Shown piece after piece: positions 8,718 to 17,862 of a DNA stretch of 64,000 nucleotides. Made by a program: the position numbers and the translations under genes. The notes below the pieces were generated by a model. That model was not told the DNA's origin, made no database searches, and was given only the letters and a program-made list of their open reading frames with translations. How positions within the stretch are numbered: the first letter of the stretch is position 1; every line of letters starts with the position of its first letter. This stretch comes from Armatimonadota bacterium (lineage in GTDB: Bacteria > Armatimonadota > Fimbriimonadia > Fimbriimonadales > Fimbriimonadaceae). Location of the stretch: NCBI GenBank assembly GCA_018268315.1, contig JAFDWU010000001.1, forward strand, positions 962,324 to 1,026,323. Direction: 5' to 3'.

Positions 8718-9785
8718 GTGCGCGCTGCCGACGAACTTAAGCTGATCCATGGGCCAGCTATCAAGAACCGCATCTTTCTTGCCCCGCTCACGAACTGCCA
8801 AAGCCACGAAGACGGCACCATTTCCGACGACGAATACCGCTTCCTAGTAATGCGCGCCGAGGGCGGATTCGGCATGACGATGACGTGCGCCAGTCACGTC
8901 CAGGCGGTCGGGCAAGGGTTCCCGGGCCAGCTCGGCGTCTTTTCAGATAAGCATCTGCCGGGCCTGACTCACCTGGCGAAAGGGATCAAAGCATTTGGAA
9001 GCAATGCCAGTGTTCAGCTTCACCACGCCGGGCGAATCTCTCCCAAGGAACTCGTTGGCACGCCCGTCGCGCCTTCGGATGATGCGGAATCTGGCGCGAG
9101 AGGCATGAGCGAAGCTGAGGTCGAGCAGCTCATCGAAGACTTTATCGCGGCGGCGGTTCGCTGCGAGAAGGCGGGATTCGATGGCATCGAGATTCACGGC
9201 GCCCACGGCTACATCCTCTGCCAGTTCCTGTCGCCCGAATACAACCGCCGCACGGATCGATTCGGCGGCAGCTTGGAGAATCGATATCGGCCCATCGACA
9301 TGATTTGCGAGGGCATCCGCCAGCGATGTTCGCCGGATTTCCAAGTTGGGTTGCGGATATCGGTGGAGCGGTACGGAGTGGAGTTGATGGAGGCGGTTGA
9401 AGTTGCGCGGTGGGTTCTTGCCGACCCGCGATTCGACTACCTGGATCTTTCTCTTTGGGATGTCGACAAGGAACCCAAAGAGGAGCAGTATAAGGGGCTG
9501 CTGCGATCCTATTTCACTTCTTTGCCCCGGAGTGGTGTTCGGCTTGGGGCCGCCGGCAAGATCGGCTCAGGGGCGGCCATTCAGTCGGTTTTGGACGATG
9601 GGTTTGACTTTGTGTCCATCGGGCGCGGGGCCATCCTTCACCACGATTTCGCGAAGCGTGTCCTTGCTGATCCCACCTTCGAACAACGTGACCTTCCGGT
9701 GACGGAAGCGTATCTCGCCAGCGAGGGCCTGGGTCCGCCGTTCATCAAGTATATGAGGGGCCGACCGGGGTTTGTGGAAGGCTAG
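8718..9785 (+). CDS. NADH:flavin oxidoreductase (old yellow enzyme family)
   Basis: FMN-dependent TIM-barrel ene-reductase of the OYE family. The N-terminus reads KNRIFLAPLTNCQSHEDG, the barrel carries HHAGR, and the substrate and FMN region carries GIEIHGAHGYILCQFLSP followed by NRRTDRFGGSLENRYR. The C-terminal phosphate-binding region is DFVSIGRGAILHHDFAKR. Length (355 aa) is normal. The open frame extends upstream to 8559 through repeat-like sequence with no family similarity, so I place the start at GTG 8718. Substrate is unknown. It is a single gene, convergent with yifB. Confidence 0.9.
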   Translation: MRAADELKLIHGPAIKNRIFLAPLTNCQSHEDGTISDDEYRFLVMRAEGGFGMTMTCASHVQAVGQGFPGQLGVFSDKHLPGLTHLAKGIKAFGSNASVQLHHAGRISPKELVGTPVAPSDDAESGARGMSEAEVEQLIEDFIAAAVRCEKAGFDGIEIHGAHGYILCQFLSPEYNRRTDRFGGSLENRYRPIDMICEGIRQRCSPDFQVGLRISVERYGVELMEAVEVARWVLADPRFDYLDLSLWDVDKEPKEEQYKGLLRSYFTSLPRSGVRLGAAGKIGSGAAIQSVLDDGFDFVSIGRGAILHHDFAKRVLADPTFEQRDLPVTEAYLASEGLGPPFIKYMRGRPGFVEG

Positions 9786-9797
9786 GCTCCTATGGGC

Positions 9798-11312
9798 TCA
9801 TTCCTCCAGCGCTTCGCGGTACTGAACCGCCTCCGCCAGATGCCCCTTCCGAACCTGCTCCTCGCAGGCCAAATCCGCAATCGTCCTTGCCACCTTCAAC
9901 AGCCGATCAAACGCCCGCGCGCTGATCCCCATCCGCGCGCTCACCAGCTTCATAAACTCCTTCGATTCCTCATCCATCGGAATCAATTCCCGAATCTGCT
10001 TCGGCGCCATCTTCGCGTTCACACGCCCGACCCCCAGCCGCGCCGCCTGCTTCTCTCGCGCCGCCATCACCCGGTCCCGAATCGCCGAGCTAGGCTCGCC
10101 GGGCTTGATGTCCAGCAGTTCCTGAGTCTTCAATCGCGGCACTTTGATGTGCAGGTCGATGCGATCCAGCAGCGGGCCGCTTAGCTTCGCCGCGTACTTG
10201 GAGCAAGTGGAGGGGTTGCTCACGCACTTCTGCTCCGGCAGGCCCTTAAAGCCGCACGGACAGGGGTTCATCGCCCCGATGAGGATGCACTCGGCGGGGA
10301 AGGTGATCGAGGCTTGCACCCGCGCGACCGTGACCACGCCATCTTCCAGCGGTTGGCGCAGAGCCTCCAGCACGTTGCGCTCGTACTCCGGCATCTCGTC
10401 CAGAAACAGCACACCGCAGTGGGCCAGGCTCACCTCGCCTGGCTTCGGATTCTTTCCACCCCCGACCAGCGCGGCATGGCTAGCCGAGTGGTGCGGCGAG
10501 CGGAATGGCCGCTCCCACATCAGTCCCTGCGAGCCTCCCCGCTGACCGCTGCTGCTATAGATGCGCGTCACCTGGATGCTTTCTTCCAGCGTGAGGGCGG
10601 GCAAAATGGTAGGCAGGCGGCGGGCCAGCATCGTCTTGCCGCTTCCCGGCGGTCCGCTCATCAGTAGGTTGTGGCCCCCGGCGGCGGCGATCTCCAGCGC
10701 GCGGATCGCGTGCTTCTGGCCCTTCACGTCGGCGTAATCCACCGAGTAATCCGGCAGCCGCCCCGATTCGCCCTCTTTGAACTCAAACGGCGAGATTTCG
10801 GTGCTGCCGTTCAGCAGCTCCACCATCTCCAGCAGCGTCTTCACGCCGTACACCTCAAGATCGGGGGCGACGCACGCCTCGGCGGCATTCTCCATCGGCA
10901 GAATCAGGCGCTTAAAGCCTTTCGCCATCGCCATCAGCGCCACGCTTACCGCGCCGTTGATCGGGCGCAGCGCGCCATCCAGGCCCAATTCGCCGATGAT
11001 GATCGCGCCTTCAAGTTCGGAAATCGGGATTTGGCCGGTCGCCGCGGCGATCGCGGCGGCGATGGGAAGATCAAGGAATGGCCCCTCTTTGCGGATATCG
11101 CCGGGGGCGAGGTTGCAAAGAATTCGGCGGTTGGGCCAATCCATACCGCTGTTCCGCATGGCGGTCCGCACCCGCTCGGTGCTTTCCTGCACCGCCTTAT
11201 CGGCAAGGCCGACAATCACGAAGTCGTTCTTGATGTATTGAAGGTCCACCTCGCAGACAATCGGCAGCGCCTCGATGCCGATGAGGGTGGCAGAATGTGC
11301 CTGCGAGATCAT
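9798..11312 (-). CDS. comM: YifB/ComM family Mg-chelatase-like AAA+ ATPase
   Basis: Hexameric AAA+ branch-migration helicase of the ComM/YifB family, which in naturally transformable bacteria extends heteroduplex during DNA uptake. The N-terminal Lon-protease-like S5 domain (FVIVGLADKAVQES, ERVRTAMRNSG) is followed by Walker A GPPGSGKTMLARRLP, Walker B GVLFLDEMPEY, and the conserved cysteine cluster around MNPCPCG. Full length at 504 aa. The gene is on the minus strand and divergent from the HD/Hsp90 gene. The window also contains a comEC homologue split in two, consistent with a competence role. Confidence 0.93.
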   Translation of the reverse strand: MISQAHSATLIGIEALPIVCEVDLQYIKNDFVIVGLADKAVQESTERVRTAMRNSGMDWPNRRILCNLAPGDIRKEGPFLDLPIAAAIAAATGQIPISELEGAIIIGELGLDGALRPINGAVSVALMAMAKGFKRLILPMENAAEACVAPDLEVYGVKTLLEMVELLNGSTEISPFEFKEGESGRLPDYSVDYADVKGQKHAIRALEIAAAGGHNLLMSGPPGSGKTMLARRLPTILPALTLEESIQVTRIYSSSGQRGGSQGLMWERPFRSPHHSASHAALVGGGKNPKPGEVSLAHCGVLFLDEMPEYERNVLEALRQPLEDGVVTVARVQASITFPAECILIGAMNPCPCGFKGLPEQKCVSNPSTCSKYAAKLSGPLLDRIDLHIKVPRLKTQELLDIKPGEPSSAIRDRVMAAREKQAARLGVGRVNAKMAPKQIRELIPMDEESKEFMKLVSARMGISARAFDRLLKVARTIADLACEEQVRKGHLAEAVQYREALEE

Positions 11313-11415
11313 GGGTAGGATCGTACCTAACGGTGTCCCCGCAAATTCAGAGGAAAGGAATCCCTACGCATAGATTCCCCGTAACCACATTGCATTTGGC
11401 CTGGTAGGATTAGGC

Positions 11416-14193
11416 GTGGCCTCCTATCACGGTTTTCAGATTGATTCCGTCTTGCGGAAGGAACTCAAGGACAAATTTGATGACTTTCGCTTTCGCGGAG
11501 AGGCGCTACAGCTGTGGACATTTCTGGCGGAATTCATAGCTAATGGGTCAACGGAGTTTTTCGCTGAGTGGACGGACCACGGTATCAGGCATATTGAAGC
11601 CGTCTGTGAGCATTGCAATAAACTAATTTCAGAGGATGGCATTAAGCGCCTTAGCGCAAAAGATGTCTTCTGTCTCTGCACTGCTATCCTCCTCCACGAC
11701 ATCGCTATGCGTCTTGATCATCGGCGAGTGACGCTCCTTCTTTCTGAAGACGGTCCTTTCCAAGAATACAAATCACTATGGGACATCTTCTGTAATGAGG
11801 CTTACCACTGGGATGCAGACAAGAGAGAAGAACTGTTCGGCGAGCTACGCGCTATACCGTCTAACCTATCCTTTAATACACTTCTTCCCGAAATGTACCC
11901 ACTTGTCGGTGAATTCCTGCGCAGACACCACGGAAGGATCGCGCAAGATATAGCGCTCTCCGGTTTTTCGCTGTTAACCAACGATGGCAAGCCGTTCCCG
12001 CGACTCACCGACTATCCGAAAGAGCTCAAGGAGCTGATAGATCTCTCAGCCAATATTGCCAAGAGCCATACCGAGCCTCTGCGAGAGGCGGCAGACGAGG
12101 CTGTTAGTGTCTTTAGCGATCAGCAAAACAGTTTTCCTGCGACGAAGATCATTGCTGGCGTCCACGTCGCCTACCTAATGGCATTGCTTAGAATAGCAGA
12201 CTACCTTGACTTTCGCAACTCCTCCTCTCAGCACTTCCTTGGCCAGTCGGTGCGCTTCAGCAGCCCGATTTCCCGAGTCGAACATCAAACCATGGAAGCC
12301 TTTCGGGAACTGCAGTGGGAGGCGCCGAAATTGGAAGTTATCTATTTACAATTCTCGACCGCTGCGCCAAATGTCTTCATAAATATGCAGCGCTACGCCA
12401 AGGGGCTTCAGCTAGAACTTGATGCTTCCTGGGCCGTACTCTCCGAGCACTATGCGTACAGTAGCTCCGATGTCATTGCTTCTAAAGGTCTTACAGCAAG
12501 GCGGATCCTCGCCCTAAATTTAGATAATCGCAAACTGAACGAAGCCTATCATGAAGAGCAGCTGAGCATTACCGTTTCGGACAGCTCGATAATCTTCCTT
12601 CTTGCAGGTCCACTTTACAACAATGACCCGCGCTTTTCGCTCCGAGAAATTTTGTCCAACGCCCACGACGCCTGCAGTCAAGCGAATGCTATCAGGGAAA
12701 CTGGCTCTCAGGAGCCGCCGCTTGCTATGCTGATCGACGAGGTAAGAGGCGTTATTGAGTTCCGGGACCGCGGAATTGGGATGTCATTTGAGGACGTTAA
12801 GAACTACTTTCTCAGAGTTGGCGGGAGAATACGAGATTCCCTAAAGTGGAAAGTCGATAACATCTCAATTCAGAACGGCATCAGCTACCCTTACTCCAGC
12901 AGGTTCGGGGTCGGCGTTGTCTCGCTCTTCCAAATTGGCCGGCAAGTGGAAATCTCGACGAAGGCGGCAGGACATCCAAGCGTATCACTGACGATTGAAC
13001 CGACCCGTAAGAATATCCTTGCGCGCAAAGAAGAGCGGGTTGTTGGCACAACGATACGCATTGCAGCATATAGCGACGTGCTGGCTCTCCTAAGCAGATT
13101 TGGACCAGGGATCAAGCTCTTATCAAAAGCTCTAAGCGAGTCCAGTCATATGGACGTTCTCTTGCAATTAGTGCAATATGCGAAATTTGTTCCAACGACC
13201 TATGGATTACAAATAGTGCACCGCAAAGCGCAAAGTTCGGAGGAAGTATATTTTCCGAGTATCGATGAAGTATTGACGTCATGTGGCTTGTCCTGGAGCC
13301 CGCTCCATGAAGGAGCCGCGGAAATAACCGTTGGTCAGATCGGGCCCTTGCATGGTGGTGTGGTTCTCGTCGTATACAATGGAATACCTATTGAAGTTGA
13401 GTCGCACGTTGGCCTCAAGCTCGGCCACAAATATATTGTCGTTGTACGTGACCCGTCTAATAAGTTAGACTTCAACTTACAGAAGACGGAATTTGCGAAT
13501 TTGCCGTCGGGATATATTGAGGATTGCCTGCGCGACCAGATTCAGCACTATATCAATGCAACCTTGCGCTCGTCAAATTGGCGCCAACTATTTACAGGAG
13601 GTCCAGCAAGGCTTTGGCACCGGGGCTCATCGCTGATAATCGCGGAGTTCCAGGAGTCGTCGAGGGCTAAAGCCAAGCGAGGGGTCATGCCGTTACTTTT
13701 CTGGAAAGATGGGCAACTCATGACGCTCACTAAGGATAACCTCGAGACGCAGCACCATAAGGTGGCGTTTGTCATTCTTTGTAACGAAGTTGACTTGCCG
13801 GTTCTCTGCGGCGGTCTGCCTGACCGCGGTATCTACATTGTCTGCGTTGCGGAGGGCCCAGGAGCTGGGGCGTATAAGTCCCCGAATGATGCCGTTGTCG
13901 TGTATCGGGATAGCCTGACCCGTAAGGACCTTCACGAAGGGCGTGTATCTTCCTCGGACATATCGACTTTGCTGAGGCACACTGGTCATAAGCTTGAGAT
14001 GGGCCCAAGTATTGAGCAACTAACAGAGCTATGTTTTAGTTGGGCGAAGCAGTATGAATGCGATTTGCTTGTCGTTGACATTGAGAAGTTGGGAGCTTGG
14101 GTGGACAAGAAGTGCGACTGGGGTGTAGGAAAGCCCATACGCCTCGCTGAAGACGCTATTTCGTGCTTTTCCAGCCACATCGGGCACGCATAA
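11416..14193 (+). CDS. HD-domain / Hsp90-type ATPase fusion protein
   Basis: A 925-aa protein with two recognisable modules. Residues 1-270 are a divergent HD phosphohydrolase-like domain: H55-x3-H59 (DHGIRHIEAV), the HD pair H94-D95 (ILLHDIAMRLDHR), a conserved HHG at 171-173 and D262 in LLRIADYLD. Residues about 380-560 are a GHKL ATPase closest to Hsp90/HtpG: N-box LREILSNAHDA (about 408-418), G1 box D451RGIGM, and R496FGVGVVSLF, which matches the HtpG motif QFGVGFYSAF. The last 360 residues are unrecognised and may include an Hsp90-like middle domain. Start is GTG 11416. The sequence looks AT-richer, with more ATA/TTA/AGA-type codons, than flanking genes. I recall HD-Hsp90 fusions being listed among predicted conflict systems; function here is inferred. 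Confidence 0.85.
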   Translation: MASYHGFQIDSVLRKELKDKFDDFRFRGEALQLWTFLAEFIANGSTEFFAEWTDHGIRHIEAVCEHCNKLISEDGIKRLSAKDVFCLCTAILLHDIAMRLDHRRVTLLLSEDGPFQEYKSLWDIFCNEAYHWDADKREELFGELRAIPSNLSFNTLLPEMYPLVGEFLRRHHGRIAQDIALSGFSLLTNDGKPFPRLTDYPKELKELIDLSANIAKSHTEPLREAADEAVSVFSDQQNSFPATKIIAGVHVAYLMALLRIADYLDFRNSSSQHFLGQSVRFSSPISRVEHQTMEAFRELQWEAPKLEVIYLQFSTAAPNVFINMQRYAKGLQLELDASWAVLSEHYAYSSSDVIASKGLTARRILALNLDNRKLNEAYHEEQLSITVSDSSIIFLLAGPLYNNDPRFSLREILSNAHDACSQANAIRETGSQEPPLAMLIDEVRGVIEFRDRGIGMSFEDVKNYFLRVGGRIRDSLKWKVDNISIQNGISYPYSSRFGVGVVSLFQIGRQVEISTKAAGHPSVSLTIEPTRKNILARKEERVVGTTIRIAAYSDVLALLSRFGPGIKLLSKALSESSHMDVLLQLVQYAKFVPTTYGLQIVHRKAQSSEEVYFPSIDEVLTSCGLSWSPLHEGAAEITVGQIGPLHGGVVLVVYNGIPIEVESHVGLKLGHKYIVVVRDPSNKLDFNLQKTEFANLPSGYIEDCLRDQIQHYINATLRSSNWRQLFTGGPARLWHRGSSLIIAEFQESSRAKAKRGVMPLLFWKDGQLMTLTKDNLETQHHKVAFVILCNEVDLPVLCGGLPDRGIYIVCVAEGPGAGAYKSPNDAVVVYRDSLTRKDLHEGRVSSSDISTLLRHTGHKLEMGPSIEQLTELCFSWAKQYECDLLVVDIEKLGAWVDKKCDWGVGKPIRLAEDAISCFSSHIGHA

Positions 14194-14362
14194 TTGCTCT
14201 GAATGGACACGAAGCAAATCGTCCGTTGTCCGTCGATACCCCAATCCTAGTGGGTGAAGAGGTAGTCGCCATCCGGTAACCCGGGAGTAGCGGCTGTGAC
14301 CTGAATATGCGTCGCATCGGCATTCTCCACTCACCTCTCAGTCTTGAGCGGGTCCTCGGAAT

Positions 14363-16069
14363 TCACTTTGACCCTTTGGATAATCTGTCAACTATCCGGC
14401 ATCCTCCCAATCTCGGCGAGCTCGGGACATTGCCATGACCAGATAGATAATCTGCCGCCACAAGCTGTACCGCCGCCCTCCGAAATGTGGAGTTCTTGAA
14501 TTGTGCACAGTTGAAGCTTGCACCAGATAGGTCAGAGTCATCAAAGTGCGTGTCGGAACCCACCGCGAAGTAGAACTGCGCACCTTTGAGTTGGCACCAA
14601 GGAAAAGAAGCACCTCCAAGGTCGGCATCAACAAAGATTGTATTAAGCCCAACCGCACACGGAAATACCGCTCCCTCCATATTTGCGCCCCTGAAATTCG
14701 TTCTCGTAAGCAGCGCTCCGTGCATCAGAGTGCCTCTCAGATCTGCGAACTCGAGGCTAACATCAGACAGCGCAATCCCAGGTAGGGCGCACCTAGAGAG
14801 TGGAAGACCGAAGCGATATCTTTGGTCCTTAGTCGCCTCAATATGTGGTTTAGACTCCCAACCCTGCATTGCCTCGGTCCGCGGTGGCTCATCCCGGCGT
14901 TTTGGGAGAACCGCATTGATGTTAATTTCTAAAAGGCATTCCGATATGGCGTCCCGCGTTGATTGAAGCCTTGCAGTTGCCAACCTCAACGATTCTTGCT
15001 GCTTCGCCCATTCATTTTGCCAATTTGCGGCAGGGCGAGCGGCAAACGCCATCCGACTTAACCTAACCTTTTCCTGAAACCGAGTGTCTGCGCTAGCTTC
15101 TGCAATGAAAACTTCGTTTAGCAGAATGGCGCGTTCTTTGATTATTCCTTCGTTGCCAGGAAGGGACCGGGCAACGACAAAATGGGATAGTTCCTCGGCA
15201 AGTTGCATCAATGCGTCGGGGCTCGTCCAGAGGGGGGCATATGTTCCAATACGAGGGGCTTTAGAGCTGAGGTATTTCGCTTCAAATTCCAATACTTCTG
15301 CACGCATTGAACCAAGCGTGGTTTTAGCCTCAGGCAAGTGTCCTGCGGACGGCAAAGCGTGCAAAGGGGTAGTTTCCACAGTCTGCACTTGGCCAACGGC
15401 CTGAGCCACGCCAATAAAGGTCGCAAGCTCGTCCTTCCACTTTCTGTATGCGGCCTGGTTTGCGGCGGCCAACGACATTATGACGCTGGCAGTCATAGGT
15501 ATTGCTAAAGCTCGCTCTGGGAGCCCGGAGAAATCTTTATAGGTTTGGTCGCTGAACTCGCCTCTGGCAAATCTGCATAGCCTTGCGCACGCCTGGGAAG
15601 CTGCATCTCTGATCGTCTGGTCATCGTCCCTTTGCAAGACAATGGTTATCAGGCCAACCACCTCTTCAAATTTGCCATAGTCTGCCTTTGAGGGCGGCGG
15701 CATAACGGTCGGGACTGAAGTTCCCACATCATGCCCTCCCGTAGTAGGCAACATTGCAACATTAACTAACTCGGTCAGAGCATTAATCCGCTCCAAATTC
15801 TTGTCAGCTTTTGTCAGGCTGTCCTTAGCCCCTTGAAGCTTCGCATTTAGCTGCTCCGCCTCCCATTTGCGCTCTTCCGCCAATCGCGCATTGTCTGCGA
15901 TCTTCACATTTGAGGCTGCGGAATCCCTGGCGATATCGGTCCCGACCCTCCATCCCAAGTAAGCAACCACAAGGGTTCCAAAGGACAAGAACGACGCAAC
16001 GTTTGTCCACACCCATTTAATAAGCTGGAGAAGTTTTGACCATACCCTAGCGCTAACCGCGTTAATCAT
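14363..16069 (-). CDS. Membrane-anchored coiled-coil protein with pentapeptide repeats
   Basis: A 568-aa protein with one N-terminal membrane helix (about residues 22-42, FLSFGTLVVAYLGWRVG), then a charged, probably coiled-coil stretch (about 50-105), a helical middle and a C-terminal block of pentapeptide repeats (FADLRG, TNFRGANMEGAVF, DADLGGASF, SDLSGASFNCAQF). Such blocks form a right-handed beta helix. A -10-like TATACT (16081-16086) lies only 11 bp upstream of the ATG. It is convergent with the HD/Hsp90 gene across 169 bp, shares its AT-richer style and completes a two-gene island between housekeeping genes. Function is unknown. Confidence 0.78.
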   Translation of the reverse strand: MINAVSARVWSKLLQLIKWVWTNVASFLSFGTLVVAYLGWRVGTDIARDSAASNVKIADNARLAEERKWEAEQLNAKLQGAKDSLTKADKNLERINALTELVNVAMLPTTGGHDVGTSVPTVMPPPSKADYGKFEEVVGLITIVLQRDDDQTIRDAASQACARLCRFARGEFSDQTYKDFSGLPERALAIPMTASVIMSLAAANQAAYRKWKDELATFIGVAQAVGQVQTVETTPLHALPSAGHLPEAKTTLGSMRAEVLEFEAKYLSSKAPRIGTYAPLWTSPDALMQLAEELSHFVVARSLPGNEGIIKERAILLNEVFIAEASADTRFQEKVRLSRMAFAARPAANWQNEWAKQQESLRLATARLQSTRDAISECLLEININAVLPKRRDEPPRTEAMQGWESKPHIEATKDQRYRFGLPLSRCALPGIALSDVSLEFADLRGTLMHGALLTRTNFRGANMEGAVFPCAVGLNTIFVDADLGGASFPWCQLKGAQFYFAVGSDTHFDDSDLSGASFNCAQFKNSTFRRAAVQLVAADYLSGHGNVPSSPRLGGCRIVDRLSKGSK

Positions 16070-16176
16070 CCGTATCTCTAAGTATACAGTACCTTATGAC
16101 AGCGCGCGCGGGAGCCTAACGCTAAGGCGATCCTTTTTAATTGCGTCGCCCGCTAGTAAAGGGCATAATTGCATCC

Positions 16177-16941
16177 ATGCTTCTAAAGGGAAAGAAGGGG
16201 TTGGTGCTGAGCGTTACCAACGAGAACAGCATCGGGTGGGCCATTGCCGACGCCGCTGCCAACCACGGCGCGGAAGTGGGCGTGGGCGGCCAGAACGACA
16301 AGATGCGGGGCCGCGTGGAGGCCCTGACCGAGGGACGCCCCAACATGAAGGCGTTCACCGTGGATTTCCAAATCGACGAGCAGATCGAGGCGCTCGTCGA
16401 AGAAGTGAAGAAGACTTACGGCGGCATCGACTTCTTCGTCCACTCCGCCGCGTTCGCGAACCGCGATGACCTTAGCGGCCGCTTCATCGACACCTCCCGC
16501 GATGGCTTCAAGCTCGCCCTCGATATCTCCGCCTATTCCCTTGTCCGCATGTGCAAGGCTCTGGAGCCGATCATGAACGAGGAAGGCTCCGTGATGGCGC
16601 TGAGCTATCTGGGCTCGGTGCGCGCGGTAAGCAATTACAACGTGATGGGCGTGGCAAAGGCCGCGCTGGAGGCCAGTGTTCGGTATCTGGCAGCCGATCT
16701 TGGCGTGAAGGGCATTCGGGTCAACACCCTTTCCCCCGGCCCGATTAATACGGTGGCCGCGCGCGGCGTGAAGGGGCTTACGGAGATGATCGATTACGTG
16801 CATGAGCGCTCTCCGCTGAAGCGCAGGTTTGGCCAAGAGGAAGTCGCGGGCTCCGCGATTTACCTGATGTCGGACCTCAGCAAGGGCGTAACCGGCCAAG
16901 TGATTTACATTGACAACGGATACAACATCGTCGGCATGTAA
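16177..16941 (+). CDS. fabI: Enoyl-ACP reductase FabI
   Basis: NADH-dependent reductase for the last step of each fatty acid elongation cycle. The 254-aa SDR protein has the FabI-type start KGLVLSVTNENSIGWAIA, QNDKMRGRVE, the active-site pattern YLGSVRAVSNYNVMGVAKAA (the FabI Y-x6-K motif) and SPGPINTVAARGVKG. FabI rather than generic SDR identity is supported by SIGWAIA and YNVMGVAKA. ATG 16177 gives the normal FabI length; an upstream TTG at 16141 would add 12 residues. The next gene, a formiminotransferase, overlaps or abuts its 3' end. Confidence 0.93.
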   Translation: MLLKGKKGLVLSVTNENSIGWAIADAAANHGAEVGVGGQNDKMRGRVEALTEGRPNMKAFTVDFQIDEQIEALVEEVKKTYGGIDFFVHSAAFANRDDLSGRFIDTSRDGFKLALDISAYSLVRMCKALEPIMNEEGSVMALSYLGSVRAVSNYNVMGVAKAALEASVRYLAADLGVKGIRVNTLSPGPINTVAARGVKGLTEMIDYVHERSPLKRRFGQEEVAGSAIYLMSDLSKGVTGQVIYIDNGYNIVGM

Positions 16942-17815
16942 GCCGCTTCTGATGGCGCCGAACTGGTCGTTCGGTCGCAACCGTTTCCTTGCCCACCGCT
17001 TCGGGGAGATTTTAGAAAGCTCCGGCGTTACCGTTTATTACTGTCAGGGCGACGTGGACCACAACCGAACGGTGACCGCCTACTCGGGGTTGCCGGATCA
17101 GCTTGAGGCGGTGACGATGGAGCTTGCCAAAGAGGCGTTCGCCGCTATCGACTTAAACCATCACGTGGGCGTTCATCCGCGTGTGGGCGCGCTGGATGTG
17201 TGCCCGGTGGTGCGGATGCCGGGCGACAAGTCGCCGGAATCGGAAGCCGCCGCTCAGGCGCTGGTGAGCCGGCTTGGCGAGCGCATCGCCGAGGAGTTTG
17301 CCGTCCCTGTCTTCCTGTACGAGCACTCCGAAACCGGCAAGCACCCATTCGATCTGCCTTCGCTTCGGAAGGGCGGGTTTGGCGGGCTGGTAGGCAAAAT
17401 CCTCACCCCCGATTTCGGGCCGTCCACGGCGAATCCGCTTCTTGGGGTCTCCATCATCGGCTTTCGGGATTTCCTGATCGCGATGAACGTGAACCTGCGC
17501 TCGCCTAACCCAGGGGTCGCAAAAACGCTTGCCTCCCGAATAAGGGATTTGCGAAAAGACGAGCCAGGTTTTGAGGGCGTAAGGGCGCTCGGGTTCCTGC
17601 TACAAAGCCGAAAGCAGTCTCAGGTCAGCCTGAACCTGACGATGCCCGATCGTACGCCCATCGACCCCATTCTTGAATGGGTGCGTAAGCACGCCGAGAT
17701 CGCCGGCGTCGCGGTGGCGGCTAATGAGCTGATCGGCGTGATACGGGAGCAGGACCTAGAGCATGCCACCCGCCTGCCATACAAGCCTCAGCAGGTTGTC
17801 GAGCGTATTGATTAG
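16910..17815 (+). CDS. ftcD: Glutamate formiminotransferase (FtcD N-terminal type)
   Basis: Transfers the formimino or formyl group between glutamate and tetrahydrofolate. The 301-aa product follows the family throughout: an initial strand PLLMAPNWSFGRN (where LVECVPNFSEGR is typical), VTVYYCQGDVDHNRTV, NHHVGVHPRVGALDV, and the folate-site region around LRKGGFGGL. There is no fused cyclodeaminase domain. Start choice is open: TTG 16910 overlaps fabI by 32 bp but keeps the complete first strand, while ATG 16952 lies 10 bp after the fabI stop and would truncate it. No histidine-degradation genes are adjacent, so a folate one-carbon role is possible. Confidence 0.88.
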   Translation: MTTDTTSSACKPLLMAPNWSFGRNRFLAHRFGEILESSGVTVYYCQGDVDHNRTVTAYSGLPDQLEAVTMELAKEAFAAIDLNHHVGVHPRVGALDVCPVVRMPGDKSPESEAAAQALVSRLGERIAEEFAVPVFLYEHSETGKHPFDLPSLRKGGFGGLVGKILTPDFGPSTANPLLGVSIIGFRDFLIAMNVNLRSPNPGVAKTLASRIRDLRKDEPGFEGVRALGFLLQSRKQSQVSLNLTMPDRTPIDPILEWVRKHAEIAGVAVAANELIGVIREQDLEHATRLPYKPQQVVERID

Positions 17816-17862
17816 ATCGCAGGTCCCACCCGCACACGGTCATAACGTGCAAAAATAGGGCG

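Noticed and set aside
10671-11318. 215-aa plus-strand ORF antisense to yifB
   Set aside because: It lies opposite a fully conserved gene and has His/Arg-rich composition typical of antisense frames.
14029-14334. 101-aa minus-strand ORF after the pentapeptide gene
   Set aside because: It overlaps the end of the HD/Hsp90 gene antisense, has mixed composition and no family pattern.
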